Source: Mycolicibacterium aichiense
Lineage (GTDB): Bacteria; Actinomycetota; Actinomycetes; Mycobacteriales; Mycobacteriaceae
Direction: 5' to 3'
NCBI RefSeq assembly: GCF_010726245.1
Contig: NZ_AP022561.1
Coordinates: 1 to 64,000 of the forward strand
DNA length: 64,000 nt
The position numbers and the translations under genes are program-made. The first letter of the stretch is position 1. Each line of letters starts with the position of its first letter. The notes under the pieces were generated by a model, which did no database searches, was not told where the DNA came from, and worked only from the letters and a program-made list of their open reading frames with translations. Of this stretch, positions 1-10,040 are shown one piece after another.

Positions 1-17
1 GGTCCCTAGTCTCGGGC

Positions 18-877
18 GTGACCTCCGCTGCCCAAGAACAGTCCGTCGTTGCCGGCATCGATGGATCGGACGCCTCGCTCGGCGCGGCCCGGTGGGCCGC
101 GGAGTTCGCCACCACCCGCCCTTCCGCTGACGTTGCTGCATGCGGTCCCGCGGCTCGAATGGCATTTCGCCGGCGCTGAAGCACCACCGGACCCGAGGGC
201 AACGGCGACGAGGTGCTCGCCGCGGCGGAAGCGGACGTGCGGTCGGCGCACCCCGATCTGATGATCAGCACGGCCATGGTCAAGTCCGCGGTCGCGACTG
301 CCTGACAGATGCTTCGCCGGAGGGGCTGTTGGTGGTGGGCACCGGCGCGGGGAGCACCGAGCCCTGGGAGGCCACGCTGTGCGGATCGTCCACCGTGCGC
401 AGTGTCCGGTGGTGGTCTGGCGGGCGCCCGTCGCGAAGACCGGTAAACCGTTACCGGTCGTGGTCGGCATCGATGACTCGGAGGCGTCCGGTCGGGCGCT
501 CGCGGAGGCCTGACATTGCCCGCGGGTTGCATGCGCAGCTGACGGTGGTGCACATGTGGGAGATCGACGCGGCTGTCGGGATGGGCGACCTCGGCGAGGG
601 GAACATGGACTGGCAGTTGCTGGATGTTCTCGAGACCCAGCAGCGCCGGCGGATGGATGAGCTGGTGCAACCGCTGGCCAGGAAGTATCCGAACGCCCAT
701 GTCGTCAAGGTTTTTCAGGACGTCAGCCCGGCGAAGGGGCTCACCGATCTGTCGCGGGAGGCCCAGCTGGTGGTCGTCGGCAGTCACGGTCGCGGGAGGC
801 TGGCCGGCTCGATCCTCGGCTCGGTCAGCCAGAACCTCATCCATCACGCCGAGTGCCCGGTGCTCGTGGTCCGGTAA
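18..877 (+). pseudogene. Universal stress protein (tandem UspA domains), frameshifted
   Basis: This is a two-domain UspA-type stress protein, a family that binds ATP in many mycobacterial members. The N-terminal domain starts at GTG 18 and reads VVAGIDGSDASLGAARWAAE, the usual first strand and helix of a Usp domain. The C-terminal domain ends in a nucleotide-binding signature with VVVGSHGRGRLAG followed by NLIHHAECPVLVV. The reading frame changes near 125, 200, 300, 385 and 512, with conserved Usp sequence resuming in a new frame each time. Either the sequence contains indel errors or the gene is recently dead; the preserved protein sequence between breaks favours errors. The true start could lie left of the window edge. 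Confidence 0.75.
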
Positions 878-991
878 TTCGCCGCGGTTGGACAACCTCC
901 GTACCGTTTCGTAACCTTGCCGAGACCTGAGCCACAAGGGTCTGCAATTCGACGGAGACGACGTCGCCTGGCGGTCAAAGGATGCGCAGTC

Positions 992-1920
992 GTGAAGTTT
1001 CACCGGCCTTTCACCGAAAACTGGTCCGAGCAGGGCAGCAGGAGCGATCGCGATCGTCGCTGCGCTCTGCGTGGTGTCGGCGGGTTCCGCGTTCGCCGAG
1101 CCGGAAGTGGACGAGCTGGCCAAGCTCAACGAACTGACCAAACAGGCGCAGGAGTTGATCGAGACCGCTCAATCCGTCCAGCTGGACCTCGACAGGAAGT
1201 TGCAGCTGCAAAGCGCCGCGGAGCAAAAGCACACCGACGACGTGGCCGCTCTCGAATCCACCCGGGCGCAGCTGGCTGATTATCAGGGGACCGTCGACCG
1301 AGCCGCGGCCGCGATCTACACCGGCGGCAGCACCGACAGCGTGACGGCGTTCTTCGCTGCCGCGTCGCCCCAGCGCCTGATCGACCAACTGGCCGTCCAG
1401 CGGACGATCACCGACCAGATCACGGGACAGCTGCAGAAGTTCCGTGAGGCCCAGCGCCAGGCCGCGGTCGCCGCGGCCGCCTCCGGAATCCGCCGCCACC
1501 GCCAAAGCGGCCGCCGACGCCGCCGCGACGTGCGGGCCGATCTGGAGACCAAGCAGTCGGAGGTCGAAGGCCAGGTCAGATTGGTGCGGGCAACCTACGC
1601 GCTGCCGGCCGCCCAGCAAGCATTGCTGGGCCCCGGCGCGATCCCCACCGTCGGTATGAGCGGCCTGACCCCAACGCCCGAACCCTCGCGGCCTACGTCA
1701 TCGCGACCTTCCGGGTGTGCAGTCCATCGGTGGCGTGCGCCCGGACCCGATTCCCGATCATCCGAGCGGCCATGCCATCGACATCATGATCGGCTCGGAC
1801 ATGGCGCTGGGCGATGCGATCAACGCCGACGTGCAAAGCCAGGCTGAACGCTTCGGGGTGTCCTACACGATGTGGCGGGTGGCCAACCACTTCAACCACG
1901 TCCACGTCACGGTGTCCTGA
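992..1920 (+). pseudogene. Secreted coiled-coil protein with ARB_07466-like C-terminal domain, frameshifted
   Basis: The likely start is GTG 992, with a hydrophobic export signal continuing in another frame at about 1035-1095 and ending SAGSAFA before EPEVDEL. Residues after the signal form a long charged helix with LDRKLQLQSAAEQKH, resembling the coiled-coil N-termini of mycobacterial cell-wall endopeptidases of the RipA type. The C-terminus has GGVRPDPIPDHPSGHAIDIM and ends HFNHVHVTVS, typical of the ARB_07466-like secreted domain with conserved His/Asp residues. No NlpC/P60 cysteine is visible. Frame changes occur near 1035, 1480, 1535 and 1670. Function is unknown; a cell-wall role is inferred from export and the coiled coil. 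Confidence 0.6.
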
Positions 1921-1935
1921 GGCGGACTGCCGCGC

Positions 1936-2518
1936 TCAGGACTCCGCGTCGATCCCCGTGATCGTGATGGCGAACGGCCCCTGCTGTTTGTCGAGAATGA
2001 AGACCGATACTTCGGTGATGATCGACGGGTCCAGAGCCGCTGGGGCCTGCGGCGCCGGATCCATCCGCATCCCCACCGGCTGGAAAGCTGCCACGGGAAG
2101 TTCGTATGTCCGTGGAACGCCGGCTTCGGTGGGGAAGCGCTGGATGTAGGACCAGGGCTGTCCCGCGGCGCCCACTCTCAACGTAGGTCTTACCGTCGCC
2201 GACGGCACTCACGCGGATCGACATGGCGCCGGCGGCTCGTCGGCCGATATCGGGGTCTTCCGGACTGCGGGCGGAGGCGAAACCGCCGTTGTTCTCCAGG
2301 GAGATGGTTCCCGAAAAGACAAGACCACCATCGGCGTACGCGACCTTCGACGTGGATCGACCGCCCATGACGGGGTCATTGACCGTGGTCCAACCGGCGT
2401 CGAGGGAGACCAGCGGAACCGCGGGTCCGGCGTGTGCGGCTCCCTCGATGCTTCCGCAGGACACCAGCAGAAGTGTCGAAAGTGCCGCCATGGTTCCGGC
2501 CAGCCCGTATCGCATCAT
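1936..2518 (-). pseudogene. CIA30-family lipoprotein, single frameshift
   Basis: The N-terminus is a lipoprotein signal with lipobox LLVSC, so the mature protein should be membrane anchored outside the cell. The body carries the CIA30 signature, with VNDPVMGGRSTSK followed by LENNGGFASARS. CIA30 proteins were named for a complex I assembly factor, but bacterial exported members have no settled function. The frame breaks near 2180; the remaining part continues in another frame as LRVGAAGQPWSYIQRFPTEAG to the stop at 1936. The start is taken at ATG 2518, which overlaps by one base the stop of the upstream DUF4174 gene; GTG 2524 is also in frame. The two genes are therefore probably co-expressed. 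Confidence 0.7.
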
Positions 2519-2985
2519 CAACACCGCCTCGGATTGGCACGAATCTCGTTGCCGCGCATCGGCATACCGTCGATCACGGTGTAGATCTGCCGAAGGTCGG
2601 GGACCTCGGTGACGCGCAATTTCTCGCCGCCGTCTTTGCCGATCAACACCACTGCGAAAGAGTTCGCGTCGACCGTGAACTGCGTCCGCAGCCGCTGCGA
2701 CTGCTCGGCGTCGACGGGTTGACCATCGAGCGTGCTGCCGCCGGTGGGCACCTGCCCGAGCACCATGTCGCGGGAGGCGAAGTCACAGCCGGTCGCTTCG
2801 ATGCGGCTCAACGTCGCGGTGAGTCGTGGGTCGCTCTGCGCGGGCGCGAACACCAGCAGAGGACGACGTTCCCAGCGATAGTCGCCGAGTTCAGCGGCCA
2901 TGGCGGTTGCCGATCCGAGGGCGCCACTGATCAGCAGAACTGCAAGGACAACCGTCGATCGGAGGATGCTGTGCTTGACGGCCAT
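2518..2985 (-). CDS. DUF4174-like exported protein
   Basis: About 155 residues from ATG 2985. An N-terminal signal peptide (SILRSTVVLAVLLISGALG) ends near AMAAELG. The rest resembles the DUF4174 family: DYRWERRPLLVFAPAQSD, a block comparing with thioredoxin-like folds in which a short segment would be processed outside the membrane, then LRTQFTVDANSFAVVLIGKDG. An upstream in-frame start at 3054 exists but would bury the signal peptide, so 2985 is preferred. The stop overlaps the start of the CIA30-like lipoprotein, so both exported products probably come from one transcript. No biochemical function is known. Confidence 0.65.
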   Translation of the reverse strand: MAVKHSILRSTVVLAVLLISGALGSATAMAAELGDYRWERRPLLVFAPAQSDPRLTATLSRIEATGCDFASRDMVLGQVPTGGSTLDGQPVDAEQSQRLRTQFTVDANSFAVVLIGKDGGEKLRVTEVPDLRQIYTVIDGMPMRGNEIRANPRRC

Positions 2986-3094
2986 GGTGCTTCTCAACTG
3001 TAGCGACCGACCGCGGTCGGCGCTCAGACCCGCGGCGAGAGCATTGCGCGCCACGTACTCGGCGGCGTAGGTGATCGCAACCTTGTCGCCACCG

Positions 3095-3667
3095 TCATTG
3101 CACGCTGGCTATCCGGCGAAATGCTCGCAACAAAACCGCTCTGAGTTCGTGCTGCGGGTGATCTCCGAGTGCCGAGAGAGCCGGACCCACCGACGTCGCT
3201 GAATACACAGCGAATCGCTGGTCCAGGCTTGGATCGGGGCCGTAGGTGACCTCGATGAGCGTATCGAGCATCCCGGGCCCACCGACCGCGGTGCGCATGG
3301 CGTCACGGAATGCGGCCTGCTGCGCCATTATTCGCGCGAACTCACGGCGTGAAAGAAACAGGTCCGCCAGCCCGGTTACCAGAATCTCGGTGCGTTCCGG
3401 CCCAACGGGGTGGGCACGAGCACGATCCAGAAGTGCGGACAGGGCGGTCCGGGCCGGCTCGGCCAGGTCCTTGAGGATCTCCTGTTTACCGCGGTAGTGG
3501 TAGAACACCGCAGGCTTGGTCAGTCCCATTTCGTTGGCAATGTCTTGCAACGACGTTGCCTCATAGCCCTTTTCGGCGAACAGCGTCAGCGCCACAGTGA
3601 CGATGCGCTCCCGGGTCTGGCGTACGCGCTCGGCACGAGTCTTGGGCTCGGCGTCAGGCGGGATCAC
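3095..3667 (-). CDS. TetR-family transcriptional regulator
   Basis: 190-residue repressor-type protein. The N-terminal helix-turn-helix is clear: RERIVTVALTLFAEKGYEAT, then SLQDIANEMGLTKPAVFYHY. The C-terminal half (from about residue 75) is a typical variable ligand-binding helical domain. It is divergent from the metallo-hydrolase/hydrolase/DUF3159 operon that starts at 3777, and inverted repeats lie between the two genes, so it most likely represses that operon and itself. The inducer is unknown; the divergent genes include two hydrolases, so a lactone or ester substrate is plausible but is inference. Confidence 0.85.
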   Translation of the reverse strand: MIPPDAEPKTRAERVRQTRERIVTVALTLFAEKGYEATSLQDIANEMGLTKPAVFYHYRGKQEILKDLAEPARTALSALLDRARAHPVGPERTEILVTGLADLFLSRREFARIMAQQAAFRDAMRTAVGGPGMLDTLIEVTYGPDPSLDQRFAVYSATSVGPALSALGDHPQHELRAVLLRAFRRIASVQ

Positions 3668-3670
3668 GCG

Positions 3671-3744
3671 TTCACTTTACGGCTGTTAGGTGGATCACCT
3701 TTTCTCGCCGCGCTGGACATTTCATTTAACGACCGTAAAGTGAA
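3671..3744. promoter_or_regulatory. TetR operator pair in divergent promoter
   Basis: Two arms, TTCACTTTACGGCTGTTA at 3671-3688 and TAACGACCGTAAAGTGAA at 3727-3744, are near-perfect reverse complements. The right arm also contains a self-complementary 15-mer, TTTAACGACCGTAAA at 3725-3739. This is the expected layout for two operator copies recognised by the divergently encoded TetR protein. Binding is inferred from position and symmetry only. Confidence 0.6.
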
Positions 3745-3776
3745 GTTCGACGACCGCGCGATCGAAAGGTGAACCG

Positions 3777-4706
3777 ATGCTCGAGGAAGCCGGTGGCGTG
3801 AACGCCGCCCACACCGGACCGCACGGCAATCAGGAGTTCCGGTGGATCACGTTGGGAACAATGAGCGGTCCACTTCCGAGCGCCGTACGGCACCAGCCGG
3901 CGAACGTGCTCTACGACGGGGCGGAGGCGATCGTGGTCGATTGCGGCGACGGCGCAGTCGATCAGCTATGCAAGGCAGGGATCCCTCTTTCCGCGGTCCG
4001 CACCGTCATACTCAGCCATCTGCATATCGACCACACCGCCGGACTCTATGGGCTGTTGGGGCGCAGGCTGCAAGCGCATATCCCTGGCCCGCTGACGATT
4101 TACGGGCCGCGGAACGCTCCGCATGGTCAATGCGATCCGGTCGTCGTTCGACTTCGTCTCCGGATCGATGTCGCAGGTGCCGGGCTTCGTGAAGCAGTTC
4201 GACGCCGACATCACCGCCATCGAGATCACCGACGGGTCACGGTTCACCCTAGGCGACATCGACGTTGTCACCGTCACGAATACGCATTACGCGTTTCCCG
4301 ACGGTAGTCCGGAAGCACTCCGCTACCAATCACTTTCGTTGCGGTTCGACACTCCACGCGGAGCATCGCCTATACGGGCGACACCGGCCCCAGTGTGAAT
4401 GTCGAGCGATTGGCCGACAGCGCGGACGTACTGGTCAGCGAGATCACCGATCCCGAGGAGATCGTGGCCAGAATATCCCGCACATTTGGCTTTCCGCCGA
4501 CTGCGCTGGCCGCCATCAAACGACGATTTGAGCTCGAACACCTGACCGCCGACGAGGTAGGCCTGCTGGCAAGCCGGTCAGGCGTCAAATCGATTGTCAT
4601 TACCCATAATCCGCTCCCGCCGGAAAGCACGACCAAGGCCCGCAACGCTATCGGCGCGCATTTCGACGGGCCGGTCACGTTTGCCGATGACCTGGACACT
4701 CACTGA
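3777..4706 (+). pseudogene. Metallo-beta-lactamase-fold hydrolase, two frameshifts
   Basis: Starts at ATG 3777 behind GAAAGGTGA. The N-terminal part has the metal-binding signature SHLHIDHTAGL, the HxHxDH motif of the metallo-beta-lactamase superfamily. The middle part continues in another frame from about 4120 (SSFDFVSGSMSQVPGF), and the C-terminal part in a third frame from about 4360 with SIAYTGDTGPSVNVE, where the second metal-ligand Asp of this fold is expected. The last segment is ELEHLTADEVGLLASRSGVK followed by a conserved His region. The whole protein would be about 310 residues, normal for ribonuclease Z/lactonase-like members. The substrate is unknown. It is first in a TetR-controlled operon. 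Confidence 0.75.
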
Positions 4707-4723
4707 ACTGATCGGAAAGCGTC

Positions 4724-5701
4724 ATGGCTGTGACATATCTGGACTACGAGAACCATCCGGAAATATTTGTGCCGCATGAGTATCCGGAGCAGATTGTTGA
4801 CCTCGGCGAGGTCAGGATGAACTATGCGACCGCGGGCGAGGCGCACAACCCAGCCATACTGCTCATTCCAGGCCAAACCGAGTCCTGGTGGGGTTACGAG
4901 CATGCGATCACGCTGCTTTCGCAGCGCTTCCAGGTCTATGCCGTCGACCTGCGCGGGCAAGGACGGTCTACCTGGACGCCCGGCCGTTACAGCCTCGATC
5001 TGTTCGGGTCGGATCTTGTTCGGTTCATCGATCAAGTGATCGCACGGCCCGTGGTGGTCTGCGGACTGTCGTCGGGTGGCGTCGTCGCAGCGTGGCTGTC
5101 TGCCTACGCCGCGCCTGGGCAGATCCGCGCAGCCGTCTACGAAGACGCCCCACTCTTCGCATCTGAACTCAACCCCGTACTGGGACCGTCGATTCGGCAG
5201 GCCGCCGGCCCGCTCTTCGAGCTCTTCTACAAATGGTTGGGGGCGCAATGGAGCATCGCCGACTTCGACGGCATGCGCAACGCGCAGGACGTGGAATTAC
5301 CCGAGTGGGTTCCGGCCGGTCTGATCGGCAATGGTGGAACTCCGGGCAAGCCGGGGGGTAATGGCGAGATTCCGCAGAATCTGCGCGAGTACGACCCCGA
5401 ATGGGGGCACGCGTTTCTTACCGGCGCGGTGGCTCAGAACTGTGACCACCAAACGATGCTCGCGCGCGTCAGGGTCCCGGTTCTTTTCACCCACCACTTC
5501 CGTATGCATGATCCGGCGACCGGCAATCTCCTGGGTGCCGTCTCCGACCTGCAGGTTCAGTATGCGCAGCGTCTAGTCGAACGTGCCGGTAACTCATTTC
5601 ACTACCTGAGCTTTCCGCAGATGCCGCACTCCATGCACGGGCACCAACCCCAGACCTATGTAGACACCGTGACGACCTGGCTGAACGCGCTGCCATCGTG
5701 A
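4724..5701 (+). CDS. Alpha/beta hydrolase
   Basis: 325 residues, intact. The alpha/beta-hydrolase core is visible: oxyanion region LLIPGQTESWW near residue 46, strand VYAVDLRGQGRS near 71, the nucleophile elbow GLSSGG with Ser116, and a C-terminal catalytic His in PHSMHGHQP. The length and cap between residues 130 and 230 fit the epoxide-hydrolase/lactonase-like group, but the substrate cannot be read from sequence. The start ATG 4724 follows GGAAAG. It sits 17 bases after the metallo-hydrolase and its stop overlaps the next start (GTGA), so the three genes form one operon. Confidence 0.85.
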   Translation: MAVTYLDYENHPEIFVPHEYPEQIVDLGEVRMNYATAGEAHNPAILLIPGQTESWWGYEHAITLLSQRFQVYAVDLRGQGRSTWTPGRYSLDLFGSDLVRFIDQVIARPVVVCGLSSGGVVAAWLSAYAAPGQIRAAVYEDAPLFASELNPVLGPSIRQAAGPLFELFYKWLGAQWSIADFDGMRNAQDVELPEWVPAGLIGNGGTPGKPGGNGEIPQNLREYDPEWGHAFLTGAVAQNCDHQTMLARVRVPVLFTHHFRMHDPATGNLLGAVSDLQVQYAQRLVERAGNSFHYLSFPQMPHSMHGHQPQTYVDTVTTWLNALPS

Positions 5702-6405
5702 GTCGACATTCGACGACGGACAAGGCCCGGCGTGGCCAACGGTTCCGCCGGCGGCTTCACCACTGGGGGGCCGCGTTTGCCGCGGTGATCACCTCACCCA
5801 ACGGACGACTGATAGACCTTGGGGGCGGCTGGCATGGGCTGGCTGATGCTCTCGGACCGCACGCCGTCTTTCTTGCTGTCTACCTGGCGACACAACAGAT
5901 CGGATCGGCCACATGCGCCGCGTTGGCGCTCGCAGTTGTCCTGGCGCTCATCCGACTGCTCAGTCGGCAGCCCGTGCGGACTGCGCTGGCCGGCGCGGCG
6001 TTGATCGTGGTGTCCGCCCTCGTGGTCGTCACCACCGGTGACGGGACTGACTTCTATCTCCTGGACATCGTTCGCACGTCGGTCTTGAGCTTCATCTTGA
6101 TCGCCTCCCTGCTCATCCGCCGCCCGCTGGTCGGAGTCCTCGTCGGGCCGGTGATTGCCGACCCACGGTGGTACTCCGATCGCGTTCAACGACGGGCCTA
6201 TGACCTGTGCACCGTCATCTGGGCTGCCGCCGTCGTTGCGCGCAGCGCCGTCAAGATCCCCTTCTACCTCGACGACAACGTGGTAGCGCTGGGCATCGCC
6301 AGCATGGTGATGGGTGTGCCTTTGCTGTTGGTTACGACGTATCTGCAGCTGCGGATTCTGCGGGCCACGTATTCGCAGGGTGGTGACGGCTCGGCCACCG
6401 CGTGA
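5698..6405 (+). CDS. DUF3159-family membrane protein
   Basis: 235 residues starting at GTG 5698, overlapping the hydrolase stop by four bases. It has five or six hydrophobic segments (for example AVFLAVYLATQQIG, LAVVLALIRLLS, ALIVVSALVVVTTG, SVLSFILIASLL) and a conserved cytoplasmic block GVLVGPVIADPRW followed by RRAYDLCTVIWA, characteristic of the actinobacterial DUF3159 family. It is an integral inner-membrane protein of unknown function. Its coupling to two hydrolases suggests that it serves the same TetR-controlled response. Confidence 0.75.
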   Translation: MSRHSTTDKARRGQRFRRRLHHWGAAFAAVITSPNGRLIDLGGGWHGLADALGPHAVFLAVYLATQQIGSATCAALALAVVLALIRLLSRQPVRTALAGAALIVVSALVVVTTGDGTDFYLLDIVRTSVLSFILIASLLIRRPLVGVLVGPVIADPRWYSDRVQRRAYDLCTVIWAAAVVARSAVKIPFYLDDNVVALGIASMVMGVPLLLVTTYLQLRILRATYSQGGDGSATA

Positions 6406-6449
6406 CCCGGCACAACAGGGTTCTTGCCCAAGAGGGCACCATAGAGCGC

Positions 6450-7647
6450 GTGGACGTCTTGGTAGTCGGGCGGGGCCGGCCGGTATGGCGTTGGCGGCGG
6501 CGTGCAGTCAACGCGGACTGACGGTCGGCCTGCTCGATCCGAACCCGGAGCGGCGGTGGGTGGCGACCTACGGCATGTGGCCCGAACTGCCCGCCGACCT
6601 GCCGGTCTCCGCGGTCGCCGCGCGAGCCGCAGGCCGGGCCATCGCCCTCACCGAACACCGTCTGGGCTGGGAATATGTGGTGCTCGACGTGGACGCGCTG
6701 CGCGCTCACCTTGTTGACCGAAGTGCGGGCGTGACCGTCTACGCCGGGCGTGCTGTCGGATCGCCGGCGCGCGGTGTGGTGGCGTTGGCCGACGGTTCGA
6801 CCCTGCGCGCTTCGGTCGTGGTGGATGCCACCGGCCGCTCGCGCCCGCTGGATCCGAACCGGACGCGGCGGGTATCCGCCGAGCAAACCGCATACGGCAT
6901 GATCCTCGACGAAGCGTCGCTGGCACCGCTGGTCGCCCCCGGCGAAGCGTTGTTCATGGATTGGCGCGGCGATCACGGCGAGCCAGGGTGGCCGACGTTT
7001 CTGTACGTCGTTCCGCTGGGCGGCGGGAGGATGCTCGCTGAAGAGACCTCACTGGCGCGCCGGCCCGGATTGCCATTGGCGACCATGCGCCGCCGGCTGG
7101 ATGCCCGGCTCGCACACCACGGCATCTCCGTGCCGAAAGACGCACGCACGGAAAAGGTTTCATTCCCAGTCGACCAAATCCGACATTCGGGACGAGACGT
7201 GCTCGGGTTCGGCGCGGCCGCACCGCTGATCCATCCGGCAACCGGATTCAGTGTCGCAGCCGCGCTTCAGCTGGCGCCGCAGGTGGCTGGCGCGCTGGCC
7301 GAGCATCTGCCCGCGGATCCAGATCGAGCGCTCGCGGCAGCGGGGAGACGGTCTGGCCCACCGCCGCGAAGGGGATTCACCGGGTTCGACGCATCGGCCT
7401 GGAGGCGTTGTTGCGCATGCCGACCGGTGAAGTCCCCGGCTTCTTCGAACAGTTCTTCTCGTTGCCAGACGCGCACCGCTGGGCGTACCTCACCGGCCGC
7501 GACGACATCGGCGGCACCGTCGCGGCAATGGCGAGCCTGTTTCGGCAATCGAACTGGCGAATGCGCCGACATCTTGTGCTGCCGGCACTCATGCGCCCGC
7601 TGGAAGCCAACGATGAGCTTCCAGCCCTGCCAATCCGCGCCAACTGA
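6450..7647 (+). pseudogene. Lycopene cyclase-like flavoprotein, two frameshifts
   Basis: A plant-type lycopene cyclase family protein (FAD/NAD-binding), which would cyclise the ends of lycopene in carotenoid synthesis. The start is probably GTG 6450 (VDVLVVG); the dinucleotide-binding motif is broken by an indel near 6470 and continues as GPAGMALAAACSQRGLTVGL. Family signatures include VATYGMWPEL, VVDATGRSR, and YGMILD followed by FMDWR. The C-terminal block HPATGFSVAAAL is strongly typical. A second break near 7350 shifts the frame before LRMPTGEVPGFFEQFFSL and the stop at 7647. About 398 residues if repaired, which is normal length. No phytoene synthase, desaturase or geranylgeranyl synthase gene is nearby. 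Confidence 0.7.
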
Positions 7648-7691
7648 CAACGGGCGTTGCCAGAAAGTCATGCCCGCGATAACGTCGCCTC

Positions 7692-9078
7692 ATGACGGTG
7701 ACTGGTGAACGTCCGGAGATCCTCCTCTCCGACGTCGACTTCAATCGGCGTGACCATCCCGACCGGCCGTTGCGTCCCATCCCGCCCGGCCGCGACCATT
7801 TCGCTGACCAGTGGCGATTCATGCGCGAATTCATCTTCGGCGAATGGATCGACATCGACAGAGGTCCAACCCAGCGATCTCACGCGCCTGCGGGACGACT
7901 ATTTCTGGCAACGCGACGAACTCATGATCGGCGCTGTCGAGGCCTTCGAGCGCCTCGGCTATGAGCAGGGCCGGGCGCTCTTCGAACAAGCGCTGACCCA
8001 GGGCATCGACACCCTCGAGGACCCGCCACAGGAGTTCGTCGACCTCTTCGACCACCTGGATCAACTGCCTTCCCAGTTCGATCTCGTCGCGGCCGAGCGG
8101 GGCCGGATGCTGGCGATGTCGGCCACGTTCGCCGCCACCACGATCATCCGCGGGTGGGCCTTCTACGAGACCGCGATGACGGGCGACATTTCCGCGGCCA
8201 CCGGAGCCACGGGCCGATTCGCCGACGACGGCCCGCGCCGATTCATCGAGACCGCAAAGGTTTTCGCGGAGTTCACGCTGCCCGACATCTTCGATCGGCA
8301 ATCGGATGCGTTCCAGGACGTGGTGCGGGTGCGGTTGATGCACGCCCTGGCCAGTAAAGGACTGCGGCAGAAGTGGGGTGACGACGTCTACCTCAAGTTC
8401 GGTGAGCCGATCCCCGTTACATCCTTGCTCGGGTTCGGCAGCGGCATGCTGCTCGGCCGACTCGTCGACCACGCCTTCGGCCGCAAGCTCACCAAACAAC
8501 AGCTCGAGGATCTCGCCGAATACTCGTCCTTCTCCGGGCGGTTGTGGGGTGCCCCCGAGGCGCTGCACTCCCCGAACGGCATCGAGCTGATCAAATCGTT
8601 GAATTACGTTCTCGCCCGCGGCGGCAACCCGTCTCCGTGGCGCGCCCAACTCGTCGATGCCATCGCGGGTCCGGTGCACCTGACGACCCTGACGGACGCG
8701 CTTCCCGGCGTTGTCAAGAAAGTGGTCGCCCGGCACGTCAACCAGATCACAGCCAGCGTCGCCCTGGCACCGGCCGGAGTCGTGTTCGGGTACAAGCAGA
8801 TCGAGGCGATGGTGGCGGGCACGCTCTTCGAACCGCTCGGCTACAACTTCGAACGGCGCGTGCGAATCTTCACCGAGCTCACGCGGCTCAACGTCGGCAT
8901 CGCCAGGGTGGCCGACCGGCTGCCGTTCTCCAATCCCATCCGGGAGAGCAGGAAGAAGAGCGGGGCCGCCGCACGTGAGCGGATTGCCATGCTCAACAAG
9001 ATCGCCCGCGGCAAGCACATCCCGCTTACCTACAGCCACCACGACCGCTCGACAGCGGGGAAGGGTTTCACCGGCTAG
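7692..9078 (+). pseudogene. MpaB/latex-clearing-protein-like oxygenase (DUF2236), one frameshift
   Basis: The product resembles the DUF2236 family (rubber oxygenase/MpaB catalytic domain), heme-dependent oxygenases or related enzymes. The N-terminus starts at ATG 7692 (MTVTGERPEILLSDVDF) and runs to FIFGEWIDID, where an extra base near 7860 moves the frame; it continues STEVQPSDLTRLRDDYFWQR to the end. The helical core includes RGWAFYETAM, a VVRVRLMHALASKGL segment with the conserved Arg and His expected near the heme, and ELTRLNVGIARVADRLPFS at the C-terminus. About 460 residues in total. The start could also be called inside the second frame, but the first-frame N-terminus looks genuine. 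Substrate unknown. Confidence 0.7.
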
Positions 9079-9095
9079 TACTACCATCGGGGTTC

Positions 9096-10040
9096 ATGAC
9101 CGACGGAGCACCTCAACCGGCGTCGGGGCAGGGGCAGATCGGCGAGGTCCCCCCGCTCGATGTGGAAGGGTCTGGAATTCTTCCCCCGGTCGAGGACCGG
9201 GTGCGCCGACGGTTTGGGCTGCTCGAGCGGTTCGCGCCGTGGCTTGGATCACGGTGGGCAGTCGAGTTGTGGTGCACCCCACCGGTTCTCGAGTCGGCTA
9301 TGCGCATGCCGCCGGGTGTGCCCCCCGGCAGGCCGGTGGAAGCGTTTTGGGATGGGCATCGAGTAGCCGGTGAGGAATGGGGCGAGGGCCGCCGATCTAT
9401 CTGGTGCACGGGTGGGGGGCAGCGCCCGCACCTGGCCATGTTCGTCAAACCGCTGGTGGAAGCCGGGCACCGGGTCGTTGCGTTCGACCTGCCCAGCCAC
9501 AACGAATCAGATCCCGGTGAGCTCGCTCCCGGGCGGACCACAGCCACCGAGTGTGCCGACGCGATCGCGGCGATGATCCAGACCCATGGGCCGGCGCACG
9601 CGGTGGTGGCTCACTCACTGGGCGCGAACGCCACCGCATTGGCGGCGGCGCAGGGCGCACCGGTAGGGCGTCTGGTCTTCTTCGCGCCGATGGCCGATTT
9701 TCCGCTCTATCTCGACCTGTTCGCCGCACGCCATGGCTTCGGCCGCCGCATCCGCGCGGGACTGCACCGTCGTCTGGAAAAGCGCATCGCCATGCCCCTG
9801 CATGAGACCAATATGACCCGGGTCGGTCGACGAGCCAACTACCCTCCGCTGCTTCTCATCCACGACCCCGACGACCCGGACAGCCCGTATGTCGCCACCG
9901 AGCGACTGGCCGCGTCGTGGGACGGTGCGCGACTACTGACCACAAAAGGACTCGGCCGGCTGGCCCACTACCGAGTCCTGCGCCACCGCCCAGCGATCAC
10001 CGCCGGGGTGGAGTTCATCGGCGAGCGACCGGACGGTTAG
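9096..10040 (+). CDS. Alpha/beta hydrolase, possibly with compensating indels
   Basis: 314 residues. Alpha/beta-hydrolase features are VVAFDLPSHNESDPG, the nucleophile elbow AHSLGANA, and LLLIHDPDDPDSPY carrying the acid residue. Between about 9385 and 9420 the translation is odd (GRRSIWCTGGGQ). Reading one base over gives PPIYLVHGWG, the conserved oxyanion loop of the family, so two nearby indels in G runs have probably scrambled about ten residues while restoring the frame. The start ATG 9096 has no strong ribosome-binding site. It is convergent with the TetR gene, and their stops overlap. Substrate unknown. Confidence 0.7.
   Translation: MTDGAPQPASGQGQIGEVPPLDVEGSGILPPVEDRVRRRFGLLERFAPWLGSRWAVELWCTPPVLESAMRMPPGVPPGRPVEAFWDGHRVAGEEWGEGRRSIWCTGGGQRPHLAMFVKPLVEAGHRVVAFDLPSHNESDPGELAPGRTTATECADAIAAMIQTHGPAHAVVAHSLGANATALAAAQGAPVGRLVFFAPMADFPLYLDLFAARHGFGRRIRAGLHRRLEKRIAMPLHETNMTRVGRRANYPPLLLIHDPDDPDSPYVATERLAASWDGARLLTTKGLGRLAHYRVLRHRPAITAGVEFIGERPDG

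Noticed and set aside
7831..9087. Leftward open frame of 418 codons
   Set aside because: Antisense to the MpaB-like oxygenase; sequence is shadow-like.
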